From NCBI RefSeq assembly GCF_014190935.1, contig NZ_JACHVV010000001.1, forward strand, positions 124,001 through 188,000: a stretch of 64,000 nt of DNA. Reading direction: 5' to 3'. A program made the position numbers and the translations under genes. Positions 1 to 8,690 of the stretch are shown piece after piece (within the stretch, counting starts at the first letter, position 1; the number at the start of each line of letters is the position of its first letter). Source of the DNA: Chryseomonas sp014190935. GTDB taxonomy: Bacteria; Pseudomonadota; Gammaproteobacteria; Pseudomonadales; Pseudomonadaceae. The notes below the pieces were generated by a model, which worked only from the letters and a program-made list of their open reading frames with translations, was not told where the DNA came from and made no database searches.

Positions 1-407
1 TTGGGTGCGCCCGGCACCACCAGGGCCTGGGCCGGAGCGCCCGGGTCGATCACCCAGAGACTGCCACGACCGTCGGCCACCACGGATTGCACGCAGACCC
101 AGTGATTGCCCGGGGTCAGCTCGTCGCGCTTGGCATTGCGCCAGCCGTTCCAGGCGGGGTCCGGATAGGGCACCAGGCTGCCGTCGGGCTTGAGTTCGGC
201 CACCGACACCGCACTGTCTTCGGTCCAGCGCGGGAAGTTGACGAAGATCCGCCCGTTCTCGCTGACGGTCACGCCGGTGACCTGGTGATCGAAGCTGGCG
301 ACCTTTTCCAGTTTGGCGCTGGATTCGGCGGCCAGGGCGACCGGCGCCAGGGGCAGGGCGGCCAGCAGGGTGGCCAGGGCGAGGCGGGAGAGGGCAGGTC
401 TGGGCAT
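1..407 (-). CDS. Yellow/major-royal-jelly-like secreted protein (N-terminal part)
   Basis: The frame starts with ATG at 407 and runs off the left edge, so only about 135 residues are seen. Residues 1-27 form a signal peptide (MPRPALSRLALATLLAALPL, then an Ala-rich cleavage region), so the product is exported. The mature start, with motifs such as VTGVTVSENGRIFVNFPRW and GSLWVIDPG, matches the beginning of the beta-propeller of bacterial proteins related to Yellow and major royal jelly proteins (sometimes labelled L-dopachrome tautomerase-related). The molecular function of bacterial members is not established. It is divergent from the small lipoprotein gene at 573. The assignment rests on the N-terminal part only. 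Confidence 0.7.
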   Translation of the reverse strand, partial: MPRPALSRLALATLLAALPLAPVALAAESSAKLEKVASFDHQVTGVTVSENGRIFVNFPRWTEDSAVSVAELKPDGSLVPYPDPAWNGWRNAKRDELTPGNHWVCVQSVVADGRGSLWVIDPGAPAQALVVPGAP

Positions 408-572
408 GGCAGTGGTCCTTGTAGAGGGTGACCGGACACTCCGGTGCTACAGGTACGACTGCGCCGGTCGCGGCGAAGGTCGCCAGGGCCGACGACTGGC
501 CAGGCGTGCGGCCGCAGGGGAACGCGACCGGGAATACCGGAGTCCTCCTTGAAACCTCAACAGGAGAAAACC

Positions 573-827
573 ATGCCACGTCTAGTCGCCAGCAGCCTGG
601 CCCTGGTTACCCTGAGCGCGCTGCTCGCCGGTTGTGATAAAACGCCGGAGACGCCGCCACCCCAGCGCAGCGAGGTGGTGCAAAAGAGCGCGCCGGGTAG
701 TGATCCGGCGACCCAGTCGCCCGGCCGCACGGTCGAGCAGACCCACAAGGACCTGCTGGCGCCAAGGGCGCCGGACACTGCCAATCCGTCCCAGGCGACG
801 CCGCAGGGGACGGAACGGGCGCAGTAG
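573..827 (+). CDS. small predicted lipoprotein
   Basis: An 84-residue product with a lipoprotein signal: a hydrophobic stretch followed by the lipobox LLAGC, with the lipidated Cys near residue 22. The rest is a Pro/Thr/Ser/Gln-rich, probably disordered tail without recognisable domain. CAGGAG lies eight bases before the ATG, which makes this start better than upstream in-frame ATGs. It should be anchored in the membrane facing the periplasm. Its stop lies three bases from the end of the convergent nucleoside permease gene. No function can be assigned. Confidence 0.65.
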   Translation: MPRLVASSLALVTLSALLAGCDKTPETPPPQRSEVVQKSAPGSDPATQSPGRTVEQTHKDLLAPRAPDTANPSQATPQGTERAQ

Positions 828-830
828 GTC

Positions 831-1868
831 TCAGCTCGCCGGTACACCCTTCTGCCAGACGTCCCAGTGTTCGACGATCTCCTGTACCAGCGGATTGCCG
901 GTGCGATAGAGATTTTCCAGCGCCGGGGCGAAGCCGCCCTGCTTGGCGTAGTCGAGCAGGTTGTCGACTTCGGAAGCGCCCTTGGCCGGGCGGTCGAAAT
1001 CGGAACCGGCACGGACCACCGCCAGGCGTTGCAGATCCACCTTGCCCAGGCGGCTGGCGCGCAGCAGCGCTTCGTAGGTGGCATTGTCTTCCTGCTGGGT
1101 GGTGCAGTAGCGGCCCTGGCCGTCGGTGACCAGGCGGGTCCATTCCTCGGCCCGTTCGGACAGGCGGGTGCCGGAATACCAGGTGTCGCCGGCTAGGGTG
1201 TCGCAACGGGTCACCACCGGCGGCTGGTTGGCCGGGGCGTAGTCGTAGGTCTGGCGCCAGGCCTTGGATTCCGCGCTTTCGGTCAGCTCGGCCTGGCGCG
1301 ACAGGGCATAGGCCTTGTCTCTCAGCCGCACATTGAGTTCGAACACCTCGGTCTTGTAGTCCAGCGGCGGTTTCTCGCCAGGCCCCCGGGTGTTGATGCC
1401 CAGGTAGCCGGTGGGCCAGTCCTTGGGCACGTCGCGGGGATCGAGTTCCCACTGGATACCGAAGTCCACCAGGTAGCGCGCCCAGGCGGTGGTGCCCAGG
1501 GTGCCTTCCTTGGGACTGATCCCGGCGATGCCGGCGACCAGGAAGTAGGTGTGCTTGAGATCGAACCTGGGCGACAGGGTCAGCGCCAGGGTCGAGGCGG
1601 CGGCGTTGGCATGCCCCATTCCGGTGGTCATCAGGCACACCCGTGCCTCATTGCAGAGCACATCGGGATAGTCGGCGGAGAGGCCGTCGACGGCGACCTT
1701 GTGGGTGAGCTTGAGGCGATCGATCCAGGTCTGGGCCTCGGGGGCGAACATCGCCACGAGCATGACCTTGGGTTGCAGCGGCGCGGCGGGCGGGGTCGCG
1801 GCCTGGGCCGCGCCGGCCAGCAGGGCGGTGGTGAGGGGGAACAGGGAAGCGCGCAGAAGGGAATGCAT
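831..1868 (-). CDS. purine nucleoside permease family protein (NUP)
   Basis: A 345-residue protein with an N-terminal signal peptide (to about residue 23, ending AAQA). The body matches the NUP family, whose fungal founder transports purine nucleosides; bacterial members are exported and related in fold to nucleoside phosphorylases. Family-like blocks are PKVMLVAMFAPEAQTWI near residue 34, TTGMGHANAAAS near 82 and YFLVAGIAGISPKEGT near 109. The signal peptide and absence of transmembrane helices suggest a periplasmic nucleoside-binding or nucleoside-cleaving enzyme rather than a permease, but that is inference. It stands alone. Confidence 0.82.
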   Translation of the reverse strand: MHSLLRASLFPLTTALLAGAAQAATPPAAPLQPKVMLVAMFAPEAQTWIDRLKLTHKVAVDGLSADYPDVLCNEARVCLMTTGMGHANAAASTLALTLSPRFDLKHTYFLVAGIAGISPKEGTLGTTAWARYLVDFGIQWELDPRDVPKDWPTGYLGINTRGPGEKPPLDYKTEVFELNVRLRDKAYALSRQAELTESAESKAWRQTYDYAPANQPPVVTRCDTLAGDTWYSGTRLSERAEEWTRLVTDGQGRYCTTQQEDNATYEALLRASRLGKVDLQRLAVVRAGSDFDRPAKGASEVDNLLDYAKQGGFAPALENLYRTGNPLVQEIVEHWDVWQKGVPAS

Positions 1869-1941
1869 GGAGGGCCTCGGTAGGGGGAAATCCTGACCGA
1901 GGGTTCAAGATGCATGCCACCATCGGTCCGGGTTGGACCGA

Positions 1942-3321
1942 TCAGTCCAACAGAGACAGAGTGGTGGGTTCTTGGTGATTGTCCAGTACCCGCACGGCCA
2001 ATTCGCCCTCGGCGAGGCGGGCAATGAGTTTCTGCCCATTGGCGACCTCGGCAGCGGAACGCACGGCATGCCCCCGCTCGTCGAGCAGGATGCTGTAGCC
2101 GCGACCCAGGGTGGCCAGGGGACTGACGATCTGCAGGGTCTGCACGGTACCGGCCAGGCGCTGCTGGCGCTCTTTCAGCTGTCGCTGCATGACCCGTGGC
2201 AAGCGTTCGGCCAGTTGCTCCAGGCGCTGGCGCAACAGCGCCAGCTGGCGCCCGGGATGCTGGCCGGCGAGCCGGGTGTCCAGGTGCGCCAGGCGATCGC
2301 GGCGGCGATTTTGGGCGATGACATAGGCGCGGCGCAGGCGCAGATCCAGGTCATCCAGCCGCTGGGCCTGCTGGCGCAGTCGCTCGCCAGGGTGACGCAG
2401 ACGACGGCTGCAGGCTTCCAGGCGCAGCCGCTCGCGGGCCAGGCGTTCGCGCATGCGCAAGAGCAGCTGGCGATGCAGGCCGTCCAGGCGCTGGCGCAAG
2501 TCGGCGCTGTGGGGCGCGAGCAATTCCGCGGCCGCCGAAGGGGTAGGGGCGCGGACATCGGCGACGAAGTCGGCGATGGAGACATCGGTCTCGTGGCCGA
2601 CAGCGCTCACCACCGGGGTCTGGCAGGCGGCCAGGGCACGGGCCACGGGTTCTTCGTTGAAGCACCAGAGGTCTTCCAGGGAGCCGCCACCGCGCGCCAG
2701 GATCAGCGCATCGAAGCCCTGGCGGTCGGCCAGTTGCAGGGCGCGGACGATCTGGGCGGTGGCCTCGCGGCCCTGCACCGCGGTGGGGATCAGCGTCAGC
2801 TCCACCTGAGGCGCGCGTCGCTTGAACACGCTGACGATGTCGCGGATCACCGCGCCGGTGGGCGAGGAGACGATGCCGATGCGCTGGGGATGGGCGGGCA
2901 GTGCGCGCTTGCGTTCGGTGGCGAACAGGCCCTCGGCGGCCAGCCGCTCCTTGAGCGCCTCGAAAGCCAGACGCAGGGCGCCGTCACCGGCCGGTTCGAC
3001 GCTATCGAGGATCAGCTGGTAGTCGCCGCGGCCCTCGAACAGCGAGACCTTGCCGCGCACCTTGACCGCCAGGCCGTCGCGCAGGGCCTGGCGCACCCGG
3101 CTGGCGTGCTGGCGAAACAGCGCGCAGCGTACCTGGGCCTGGCCGTCCTTCAACGTGAAATACAGGTGGCCCGACGCCGGCTTGGCCAGGTTGGAGATCT
3201 CGCCCTCGACCCAGACCTGGGCGAAGACGTCTTCCAGCAGCACCCGGGCGCGACTGTTGAGCTGGCTGACGCTGAGCACCTCGCGATCGAGACCGAGGCG
3301 GGCGAAGGGATCCTTGAACAT
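1942..3321 (-). CDS. xseA: exodeoxyribonuclease VII large subunit
   Basis: Catalytic subunit of exonuclease VII, which with XseB degrades single-stranded DNA from both ends into short oligonucleotides. The 459-residue length is normal. An N-terminal OB fold (about 15-115) binds ssDNA. The catalytic core carries LARGGGSLEDLWCFNEE and SAVGHETDVSIADFVADVRA, followed by the PTPSAAAE block and a long Arg/Leu-rich coiled coil (about 270-390). The C-terminal segment SPLATLGRGYSIL is typical. In Pseudomonas chromosomes xseA usually lies close to guaBA; here the two are separated by about 37 kb of mostly accessory genes. Confidence 0.97.
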   Translation of the reverse strand: MFKDPFARLGLDREVLSVSQLNSRARVLLEDVFAQVWVEGEISNLAKPASGHLYFTLKDGQAQVRCALFRQHASRVRQALRDGLAVKVRGKVSLFEGRGDYQLILDSVEPAGDGALRLAFEALKERLAAEGLFATERKRALPAHPQRIGIVSSPTGAVIRDIVSVFKRRAPQVELTLIPTAVQGREATAQIVRALQLADRQGFDALILARGGGSLEDLWCFNEEPVARALAACQTPVVSAVGHETDVSIADFVADVRAPTPSAAAELLAPHSADLRQRLDGLHRQLLLRMRERLARERLRLEACSRRLRHPGERLRQQAQRLDDLDLRLRRAYVIAQNRRRDRLAHLDTRLAGQHPGRQLALLRQRLEQLAERLPRVMQRQLKERQQRLAGTVQTLQIVSPLATLGRGYSILLDERGHAVRSAAEVANGQKLIARLAEGELAVRVLDNHQEPTTLSLLD

Positions 3322-3423
3322 GGGGCGCTTTCTGTGGCTTTCGTCGGGCTCACCTTAGCAGCTCTGGGCGCGCGGCGAGCAGGGGATTAAGCTGCGCGCC
3401 CCCTTTGCCGAGACACCTGTTCC

Positions 3424-3975
3424 ATGAGCCTGCGCCAGACCATCCTCGCTCCCCGCATTTCCAGTCATCCGCGAGTGGAGCGCACCGCCGTGGAGATCCT
3501 TGGCTGGCTCGCCGCCAGCGGCGTGGTCCGGGCCGAGGCCTCGCCCTGCCTGCCCAGCCGCGGCCGGCGTGGCCATGCGCCGGGGCCGCGCCTGACCGAG
3601 GTGCTGCGCCTGGCGCCAGGCATGGACGACCCACGCGACTTCGCCGACGGCGGTCTGGAAATCGTCACCGAACGCTGCATCTTCACCCCGCTGGACGGCT
3701 TCGAAGGCCGCGCCCGCTGCCCCGCCTGCCGTCGCGAGATCGGCGAGGCGCTGTTCGAGCATCTGGAAGTCTGGATGCCGGCGGAAAGCGACAACTTCGC
3801 CTGCCCGGAATGCGATCACGAAGACGACATCAACGGCTTCGATTTTCCCCAGCCCTGCGCCTTTTCCGACCTGGGCTTCATCTTCAACCACTGGCCGGCA
3901 CGAGCCTTCGCCCCGGCCTTCCTGGAGGAATTCCGGCGGCGACTGGGGCAGCCGTTGGCGGTAGTGGAGGTGTAG
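3424..3975 (+). CDS. hypothetical protein with two CxxC zinc-ribbon pairs
   Basis: A 183-residue cytoplasmic protein without signal peptide or membrane segment. Two CPxC knuckles (CPACRREIG near residue 99 and CPECDHEDDI near 127) suggest one zinc ribbon formed by the pair. The C-terminal FSDLGFIFNHWPARAF block is Trp/Phe-rich. I recognise it as a conserved hypothetical of pseudomonads but know no function. It is divergent from xseA with a gap of about 100 bases, and its 3' side opens into a repeat-filled gap. Confidence 0.75.
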   Translation: MSLRQTILAPRISSHPRVERTAVEILGWLAASGVVRAEASPCLPSRGRRGHAPGPRLTEVLRLAPGMDDPRDFADGGLEIVTERCIFTPLDGFEGRARCPACRREIGEALFEHLEVWMPAESDNFACPECDHEDDINGFDFPQPCAFSDLGFIFNHWPARAFAPAFLEEFRRRLGQPLAVVEV

Positions 3976-4000
3976 GGGCGGCTATGGCCGCGATAGCCCC

Positions 4001-4360
4001 GTAGCGTGGAAAACCGCGCAGCGTTTTCCACTGGGCATTGTGCCTGGCGGTGGACAAGGCTGCGCCGTTGTCCACCATACAAGCCTGATCGTAGGTTGGG
4101 TTGAGACGGCTCTTTCGTCGAAGCCCAACGGGGAGTGTGACAAGGCGTACGAAGTGTTGGGCTTCGCCTTGCTCAGCCCAACCTACGGGGCGGTAGGTTG
4201 GGCTGAGACGGCTCTTTCGTCGAAGCCCAACGGGGGAGTGTGACAAGGCGTACGAGCTGTTGGGCTTCGCGTTGCTCAGCCCAACCTACGGGAGGGTAGG
4301 TTGGGTTGAGACGGCGCTTTCGTCGAGGCCCAACAGGGAGCAGGCCGCGCGGGAGGTTGG
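4001..4360. repeat. repeat cluster: families B and A
   Basis: This gene-free gap holds a family B unit at 4001-4031 (GTAGCGTGGAAAACCGCG followed by CAGCGTTTTCCAC, an inverted repeat on GTGGAAAA/TTTTCCAC). A related inverted repeat on GGTGGACAA/TTGTCCACC lies at about 4049-4076. From 4091 to about 4334 family A follows: GTAGGTTGGG, then GAGACGGCTC, then TCGTCGAAGCCCAAC, facing reverse copies ending CCCAACCTAC. Three forward and two reverse A arms alternate, forming nested hairpins. The last arm abuts the otnI stop codon. The same families recur elsewhere in the window. Confidence 0.85.
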
Positions 4361-4362
4361 GT

Positions 4363-5142
4363 TTACGCCCTGAGCTTGCGCAGCCACTCCAGCCCGGCCG
4401 AGGTGTCGCCGCGGGGGCGGTACTCGCAGCCGATCCAGCCGTCGTAGCCGAGGGCGTCGAAGCGCTCGAACAGGTAGGGGTAATGGAGCTCGCCCAGATC
4501 CGGTTCGTGGCGGTCGGGCACGCCGGCGATCTGCACGTGGCCAATGCCGGCGAAGTCGCGCTCGAAGGTCTTGCTGACATCGCCTTCGACGATCTGGCAG
4601 TGGTAGCAGTCGAATTGCACCTTGAGATTGCTGGCGCCGATGGCCTGGCAGATGGCCTGGGCATCGTCCTGGCGATTGAGGAAGTAGCCGGGCATGTCGC
4701 GCGGGTTGATCGGTTCGATGAGGATCGTCACCCCGGCCTTGGCCGCCTGCTCGGCGGCATGGGCCAGGTTGCCCAGGTAGGTGTCGCGGGCGCGGGCTCG
4801 GTCGACCCCGGCGGGCAGCAGCCCGGCCATCACGTGCACCAGGCGATTGCCCAGCACGGCGGCGTAGTCCAGGGCGCGGTCGATGCCGGCGCGGCACTCG
4901 GCTTCGCGACCGGGCAGGGCGGCCAGGCCGCGTTCGCCGGCGGCCCAGTCACCGGGCGGGGCATTGAACAGCACCTGGGTCAGGCCGCTGGCGTTCAGGC
5001 GCGACTGGATCTCGGCGGCACTGTGCTCATAGGGAAAGAGATATTCCACGGCCTGGAAGCCATCCGCCGCGGCGGCGGCGAAGCGGTCGAGGAAGGCATG
5101 CTCGGGGTAGAGCATGCTGAGGTTGGCGGCGAAGCGGGGCAT
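4363..5142 (-). CDS. otnI: 2-oxo-tetronate isomerase (hydroxypyruvate isomerase family)
   Basis: A 259-residue TIM-barrel isomerase that interconverts 2-oxo- and 3-oxo-tetronate in the L-threonate/erythronate route. The start MPRFAANLSMLYPE is typical of the Hyi/OtnI family, and metal-ligand blocks are visible: LIEPINPRDMPGYF near 140, KVQFDCYHCQIVEGD near 172, GHVQIAGVPDRHEP near 200 and IGCEYRP near 240. GGGAG precedes the ATG. It is the last gene of the operon, 15 bases after the transporter. A simple hydroxypyruvate isomerase (hyi) is the alternative name; the neighbouring ltnD-otnK-otnC genes favour OtnI. Confidence 0.9.
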   Translation of the reverse strand: MPRFAANLSMLYPEHAFLDRFAAAAADGFQAVEYLFPYEHSAAEIQSRLNASGLTQVLFNAPPGDWAAGERGLAALPGREAECRAGIDRALDYAAVLGNRLVHVMAGLLPAGVDRARARDTYLGNLAHAAEQAAKAGVTILIEPINPRDMPGYFLNRQDDAQAICQAIGASNLKVQFDCYHCQIVEGDVSKTFERDFAGIGHVQIAGVPDRHEPDLGELHYPYLFERFDALGYDGWIGCEYRPRGDTSAGLEWLRKLRA

Positions 5143-5157
5143 GGCTTGTCTCCCAGA

Positions 5158-6618
5158 TCAGACGAAGGGCCAGAGCAGCAGGGTGATGGCGAAGCCCAGG
5201 CACCCCAGCAGGGTGGTCAGGACGGTCCAGGTACGCAAGCCGTCGGCGACGCTCAGGCCGACCAGCTTGGTGAAGATCCAGTAGCCGGCGTCGTTGATGT
5301 GCGACACGGCCAGACCGCCGGCGCCCATGGCCAGGCACAGCAGGGCCATGTGGTTGGCCGAAAGGTCCAGGGTGGCGATCAGCGGGCCGAGGATGCCGGC
5401 GGTGGTGACCAGGGCCACGGTGGTGGAACCCTGGACCGCGCGCAGCAGCAGGGTCAGCACGAAGCCCAGCGCCAGCACCGGCAGGCCGGTGGCGCGCAGC
5501 AGCTCCGAGACCACCGCGCCGATGCCGGTGTCCACCAGCACCTTGCCGAAGACGCCGCCGGCACCGGCGATGAGGATGACCATGGCGACTCCGGGCAGCG
5601 CCGAGCCGATGACGTCCGAGACCTGCTCGCGCGACCAGCCGCGGCGGAAGCCCAGCACATAGGCGCACAGCAGGGTGTCGATCAGCAGCGCTACCAGGGG
5701 CGCGCCGACCACGGTGAGGATGTCGCGCAGCAGGTTGCCGGCGGGCAGCCAGCTGGTGGCCAGGGTCCCCAGCAGGATCAGCACGATGGGCAGCAGGATC
5801 AGGGTCACCACCAGACCGAAGCCGGGCGCCGGGGCGGGCGGCAGACCGGCGGCGAGGCCGGCCGGGGTCTCGTCGACCTTGACCGCGGCGGCGCCGAGGC
5901 TGGGCAGACCGGGGGCCATGTCCTGGCCGCGGCCCCACTGCTGCAGGTGGGTGTCGGTGATCTGCGGGCCATAGACGTCGCTGCGGATGTCGTCGGTCAT
6001 GGGGTAGTGACGACGGGTCATGTGCCCGGCCACCCACCAGCCGATCAGGGCCAGCACGGCGGTGATCGGCAGGCCGAACAGCAGCACCCGACCCAGGTCG
6101 GCGCCCAGCTGGCCGGCGGCGGCCACGGCGCCCGGGTGGGGCGGCAGCATGGCATGCACGGTGAGCATGGTGGCGCACATCGGCAGGGCAAAGACGATCA
6201 GCGGCTTGCGCGCGGTGCGGGCGATGCCATAGGCCAGCGGCATCAGCACGATCACGCCGACCTCGAAGAACACCGGGATACCGACCAGGAAGCCGGCCAG
6301 GGTCAGCGCCAGCGGCGTGCGTCTGTTGCCGAAGCGCTCGATCAGCGTCTTGGCCAGGGCCTCGGCGCCACCGGAGAGTTCGATGATGCGACCGATCATG
6401 GCGCCCAGGGCGATGATGATGGCGATGTGGCCGAGGATCTTGCCCATGCCGCCTTCGATGGTCGCCACCAGCTTGGACGGCTCGACCCCGGCGGCCAGGG
6501 CCACCAGGATGCTCACCAGCATCAAGGCCACGAAGGGCTGGAATTTGTACTTGAGAACCAGGAACAGCAGCAGGGCGATGCCCGCCGCGGCGATGAGGAC
6601 CAGCAGCAACGGACTCAT
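5158..6618 (-). CDS. GntP-family gluconate/sugar-acid:H+ symporter
   Basis: A 486-residue integral membrane protein with about 12-14 hydrophobic helices. The N terminus (LLVLIAAAGIALLLFLVLKY), the internal GHIAIIIALGAMIGRIIE and the C-terminal LAVSHINDAGYWIF block are characteristic of the GntP family, which imports gluconate and related sugar acids with protons. Its place between otnC and otnI suggests that the substrate is L-threonate or D-erythronate; that is inference from context. CGGAG precedes the ATG. A gap of about 140 bases separates it from otnC and could hold an extra promoter, though none is clear. Confidence 0.9.
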   Translation of the reverse strand: MSPLLLVLIAAAGIALLLFLVLKYKFQPFVALMLVSILVALAAGVEPSKLVATIEGGMGKILGHIAIIIALGAMIGRIIELSGGAEALAKTLIERFGNRRTPLALTLAGFLVGIPVFFEVGVIVLMPLAYGIARTARKPLIVFALPMCATMLTVHAMLPPHPGAVAAAGQLGADLGRVLLFGLPITAVLALIGWWVAGHMTRRHYPMTDDIRSDVYGPQITDTHLQQWGRGQDMAPGLPSLGAAAVKVDETPAGLAAGLPPAPAPGFGLVVTLILLPIVLILLGTLATSWLPAGNLLRDILTVVGAPLVALLIDTLLCAYVLGFRRGWSREQVSDVIGSALPGVAMVILIAGAGGVFGKVLVDTGIGAVVSELLRATGLPVLALGFVLTLLLRAVQGSTTVALVTTAGILGPLIATLDLSANHMALLCLAMGAGGLAVSHINDAGYWIFTKLVGLSVADGLRTWTVLTTLLGCLGFAITLLLWPFV

Positions 6619-6757
6619 GAACGGGACTCCGGGCGGGTAGGGCTGACGACGTGGGACATGGCACTTTCCTCGCTATTGTTGTTTTTCCAGGGCAAGCCGA
6701 TCCCGCGACGGCCGGCAGGGGCCATCGTGGGGGTATTGCGGTGACGCGGGCTTCAGG

Positions 6758-7396
6758 TCACCAGACGGTGCCGAAGGTCTCCGCCAGTTCGGCCAGCGCG
6801 GCGGCATCCAGCGGCGCCGGGCGCGGCTCGCTGAGCAGCCACAGCCGCGCGGTTTCTTCCAGCTCCTCCAGGGCGAAGCTGGCCTTGCTCACGCTGCTTT
6901 CCCAGACCACCGGACCGAGGCGTTCGAGCATCACGCCGCGGACCCGGTTGGCCAGTTGCGCCACCTGCTCGGCGACGCTGGCGGCGCCGGGACGGGCGTA
7001 GGGAATCAGCGGGATATGACCGACCTTCATCACCTGGTAGGGGGTGATGGGCGGCAGGATGTCGTCCGGGCGCCAGACGCCGGCCAGGGTCAGGGCCACC
7101 AGGTGGGTGGAGTGGGTGTGCACCACGCCGCCCACGCTGGGATTGCGGTCATAGACCTGGCGATGCAGGGCCAGGGTCTTGGACGGCTTGTCGCCGGAGA
7201 CCCAGTCGCCGTTCAGGCCGACCTTGGCGATGGCGGCTGGATCGAGGCGACCCAGGCAGGCATCGGTGGGGGTGATCAGCCAGCCGTCTTCCAGGCGGGC
7301 GCTGATGTTGCCGGCGCTGCCCACGGTGTAGCCGCGGGCATAGAGGCTGGCGCCGACGGTGCAGATCTCTTCGCGCAGGCGGGCTTCGGCGCTCAT
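6758..7396 (-). CDS. otnC: 3-oxo-tetronate 4-phosphate decarboxylase (class II aldolase family)
   Basis: A 212-residue class II aldolase/adducin-fold enzyme that decarboxylates 3-oxo-tetronate 4-phosphate to dihydroxyacetone phosphate, the final step of threonate/erythronate catabolism. Zinc-ligand His residues sit in VVHTHSTHLVALTL near 93, and the N-terminal GYTVGSAGNISAR block carries the phosphate-binding loop. The ATG overlaps the otnK stop by four bases, so the two are translationally coupled. Length matches the family. Other fuculose-aldolase-like activities are possible in principle; the operon makes OtnC the best call. Confidence 0.92.
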   Translation of the reverse strand: MSAEARLREEICTVGASLYARGYTVGSAGNISARLEDGWLITPTDACLGRLDPAAIAKVGLNGDWVSGDKPSKTLALHRQVYDRNPSVGGVVHTHSTHLVALTLAGVWRPDDILPPITPYQVMKVGHIPLIPYARPGAASVAEQVAQLANRVRGVMLERLGPVVWESSVSKASFALEELEETARLWLLSEPRPAPLDAAALAELAETFGTVW

Positions 7397-8685
7397 GGCT
7401 GTTCTCCCGCCAGCTGGCGCAGGGCCTTGGCGAAGAAGTCGCGGCTGCCGAAGTTGCCGGACTTGAGTGCCAGGGCCAGGGGTTCGCCCTGTACCTGGCC
7501 GAGGGTGGCCGGCACGCCCGGATCGATCTGGGCGCCGATGCGCAGGGCCTGTACGCCCAGGGCCTGGACCACGGCGCCGGAGGTCTCGCCACCGGCCACC
7601 ACCAGCCGGCGTACGCCGCCGTCGAACAGGCCGCGGGCGATCAGGCCCAGGGCACGTTCCACCAGCTCACCGGCGCGCGCCACGCCCAGCTCGCGCTGGA
7701 TGGCTTTTACCTCGTCAGCGGGGCTGGTGGCATAGATCAGCACGGCCTGGCCTTGCTCGCGCGCCCAGGCGAGGGCAGCGTCGATGGACTCGTCACCTTG
7801 GGCCAGCGCCAGTGGGTCGAGGCGCAGGGCGGGGCGACCAGCTTCCAGCCAGGCGGCGACCTGGCCATTGGTGGCCTGGGACGCGCTGCCGGCCAGGACC
7901 GCCTCGCCACCGGCGGGCAGCTCCAAGGCGGCGGCATCGTGCGCCTGGAGCAGGCCGGCGCGACGGAAATTCTCCGGCAGGCCCTGGGCGATGCCCGAAC
8001 CGCCGGTCACCAGGGGCAGGTCGGCACAGGCCGCGCCCAGGGTGTGCAGATCGGCATCGGACAGGGCATCGGCAATGGCCAGGCGATGACCGGAGGTACG
8101 GAGTTCGGCGATGGCCGCGCGCACGGCCTTGGGGCCCTTGGCGACCTGGTCGTAGCGCAACAACCCGACGGTACCACGGCTCTGCGCCTGTAGCACCCGC
8201 ACCAGGTTGGCGTCGCCCATGGGCGTCAGCGGGTGGTGCTGCATGCCGGACTCGCTGAGCAGTTGGTCCTGCACGAACAGGTGGCCGCGGAACAGGGTGC
8301 GGCCGGTTTCCGGGAAGGCCGGGCAGGCCAGGGTGAAGTCGCAGTCCAGCGCCTCCTGCAGGGCCTCGGCCACCGGGCCGATGTTGCCCGCGGCGGTGGA
8401 GTCGAAGGTCGAGCAGTACTTGAAGAAGAATTGCCGGCAGCCGCGCTGGCGCAGCCAGGCGAGGGCGGCCAGGGATTCGCTCACCGCCTCGGCGGCCGGC
8501 GTGGTGCGGGATTTCAGCGCCACTACCACGGCGTCGGCGGCTTCCAGTTCGGCATCGGCCGCGGGCACGCCGATCACCTGCACGGTGCGCATGCCGCCGC
8601 GTACCAGCATGTTGGCGAGATCGGTGGCGCCGGTGAAGTCGTCGGCGATGCAGCCCAGCAGCGGGCGGGTCTCGGTCGCGCTCAT
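7393..8685 (-). CDS. otnK: 3-oxo-tetronate kinase (four-carbon acid sugar kinase, DUF1537)
   Basis: A kinase of about 430 residues that phosphorylates 3-oxo-tetronate at O4. The N-terminal LLGCIADDFTGATDLANML holds the DDFTGA signature; the C-terminal domain has RLVVAGGETSGAVVQAL, the nucleotide-binding GGETSG motif. I place the start at ATG 8685, with GGAG eight bases upstream; an in-frame GTG at 8694 overlapping the ltnD stop lacks a proper Shine-Dalgarno sequence. It sits between ltnD and otnC in a tight operon. Confidence 0.93.
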   Translation of the reverse strand: MSATETRPLLGCIADDFTGATDLANMLVRGGMRTVQVIGVPAADAELEAADAVVVALKSRTTPAAEAVSESLAALAWLRQRGCRQFFFKYCSTFDSTAAGNIGPVAEALQEALDCDFTLACPAFPETGRTLFRGHLFVQDQLLSESGMQHHPLTPMGDANLVRVLQAQSRGTVGLLRYDQVAKGPKAVRAAIAELRTSGHRLAIADALSDADLHTLGAACADLPLVTGGSGIAQGLPENFRRAGLLQAHDAAALELPAGGEAVLAGSASQATNGQVAAWLEAGRPALRLDPLALAQGDESIDAALAWAREQGQAVLIYATSPADEVKAIQRELGVARAGELVERALGLIARGLFDGGVRRLVVAGGETSGAVVQALGVQALRIGAQIDPGVPATLGQVQGEPLALALKSGNFGSRDFFAKALRQLAGEQP

Positions 8686-8690
8686 GGGCT

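Noticed and set aside
4306..6744. Very long open frame (over 800 codons) on the plus strand across the threonate operon
   Set aside because: It is antisense to otnI and the GntP transporter, rich in Gly/Gln/His/Ala as expected for the reverse of high-GC genes, and has no family resemblance.
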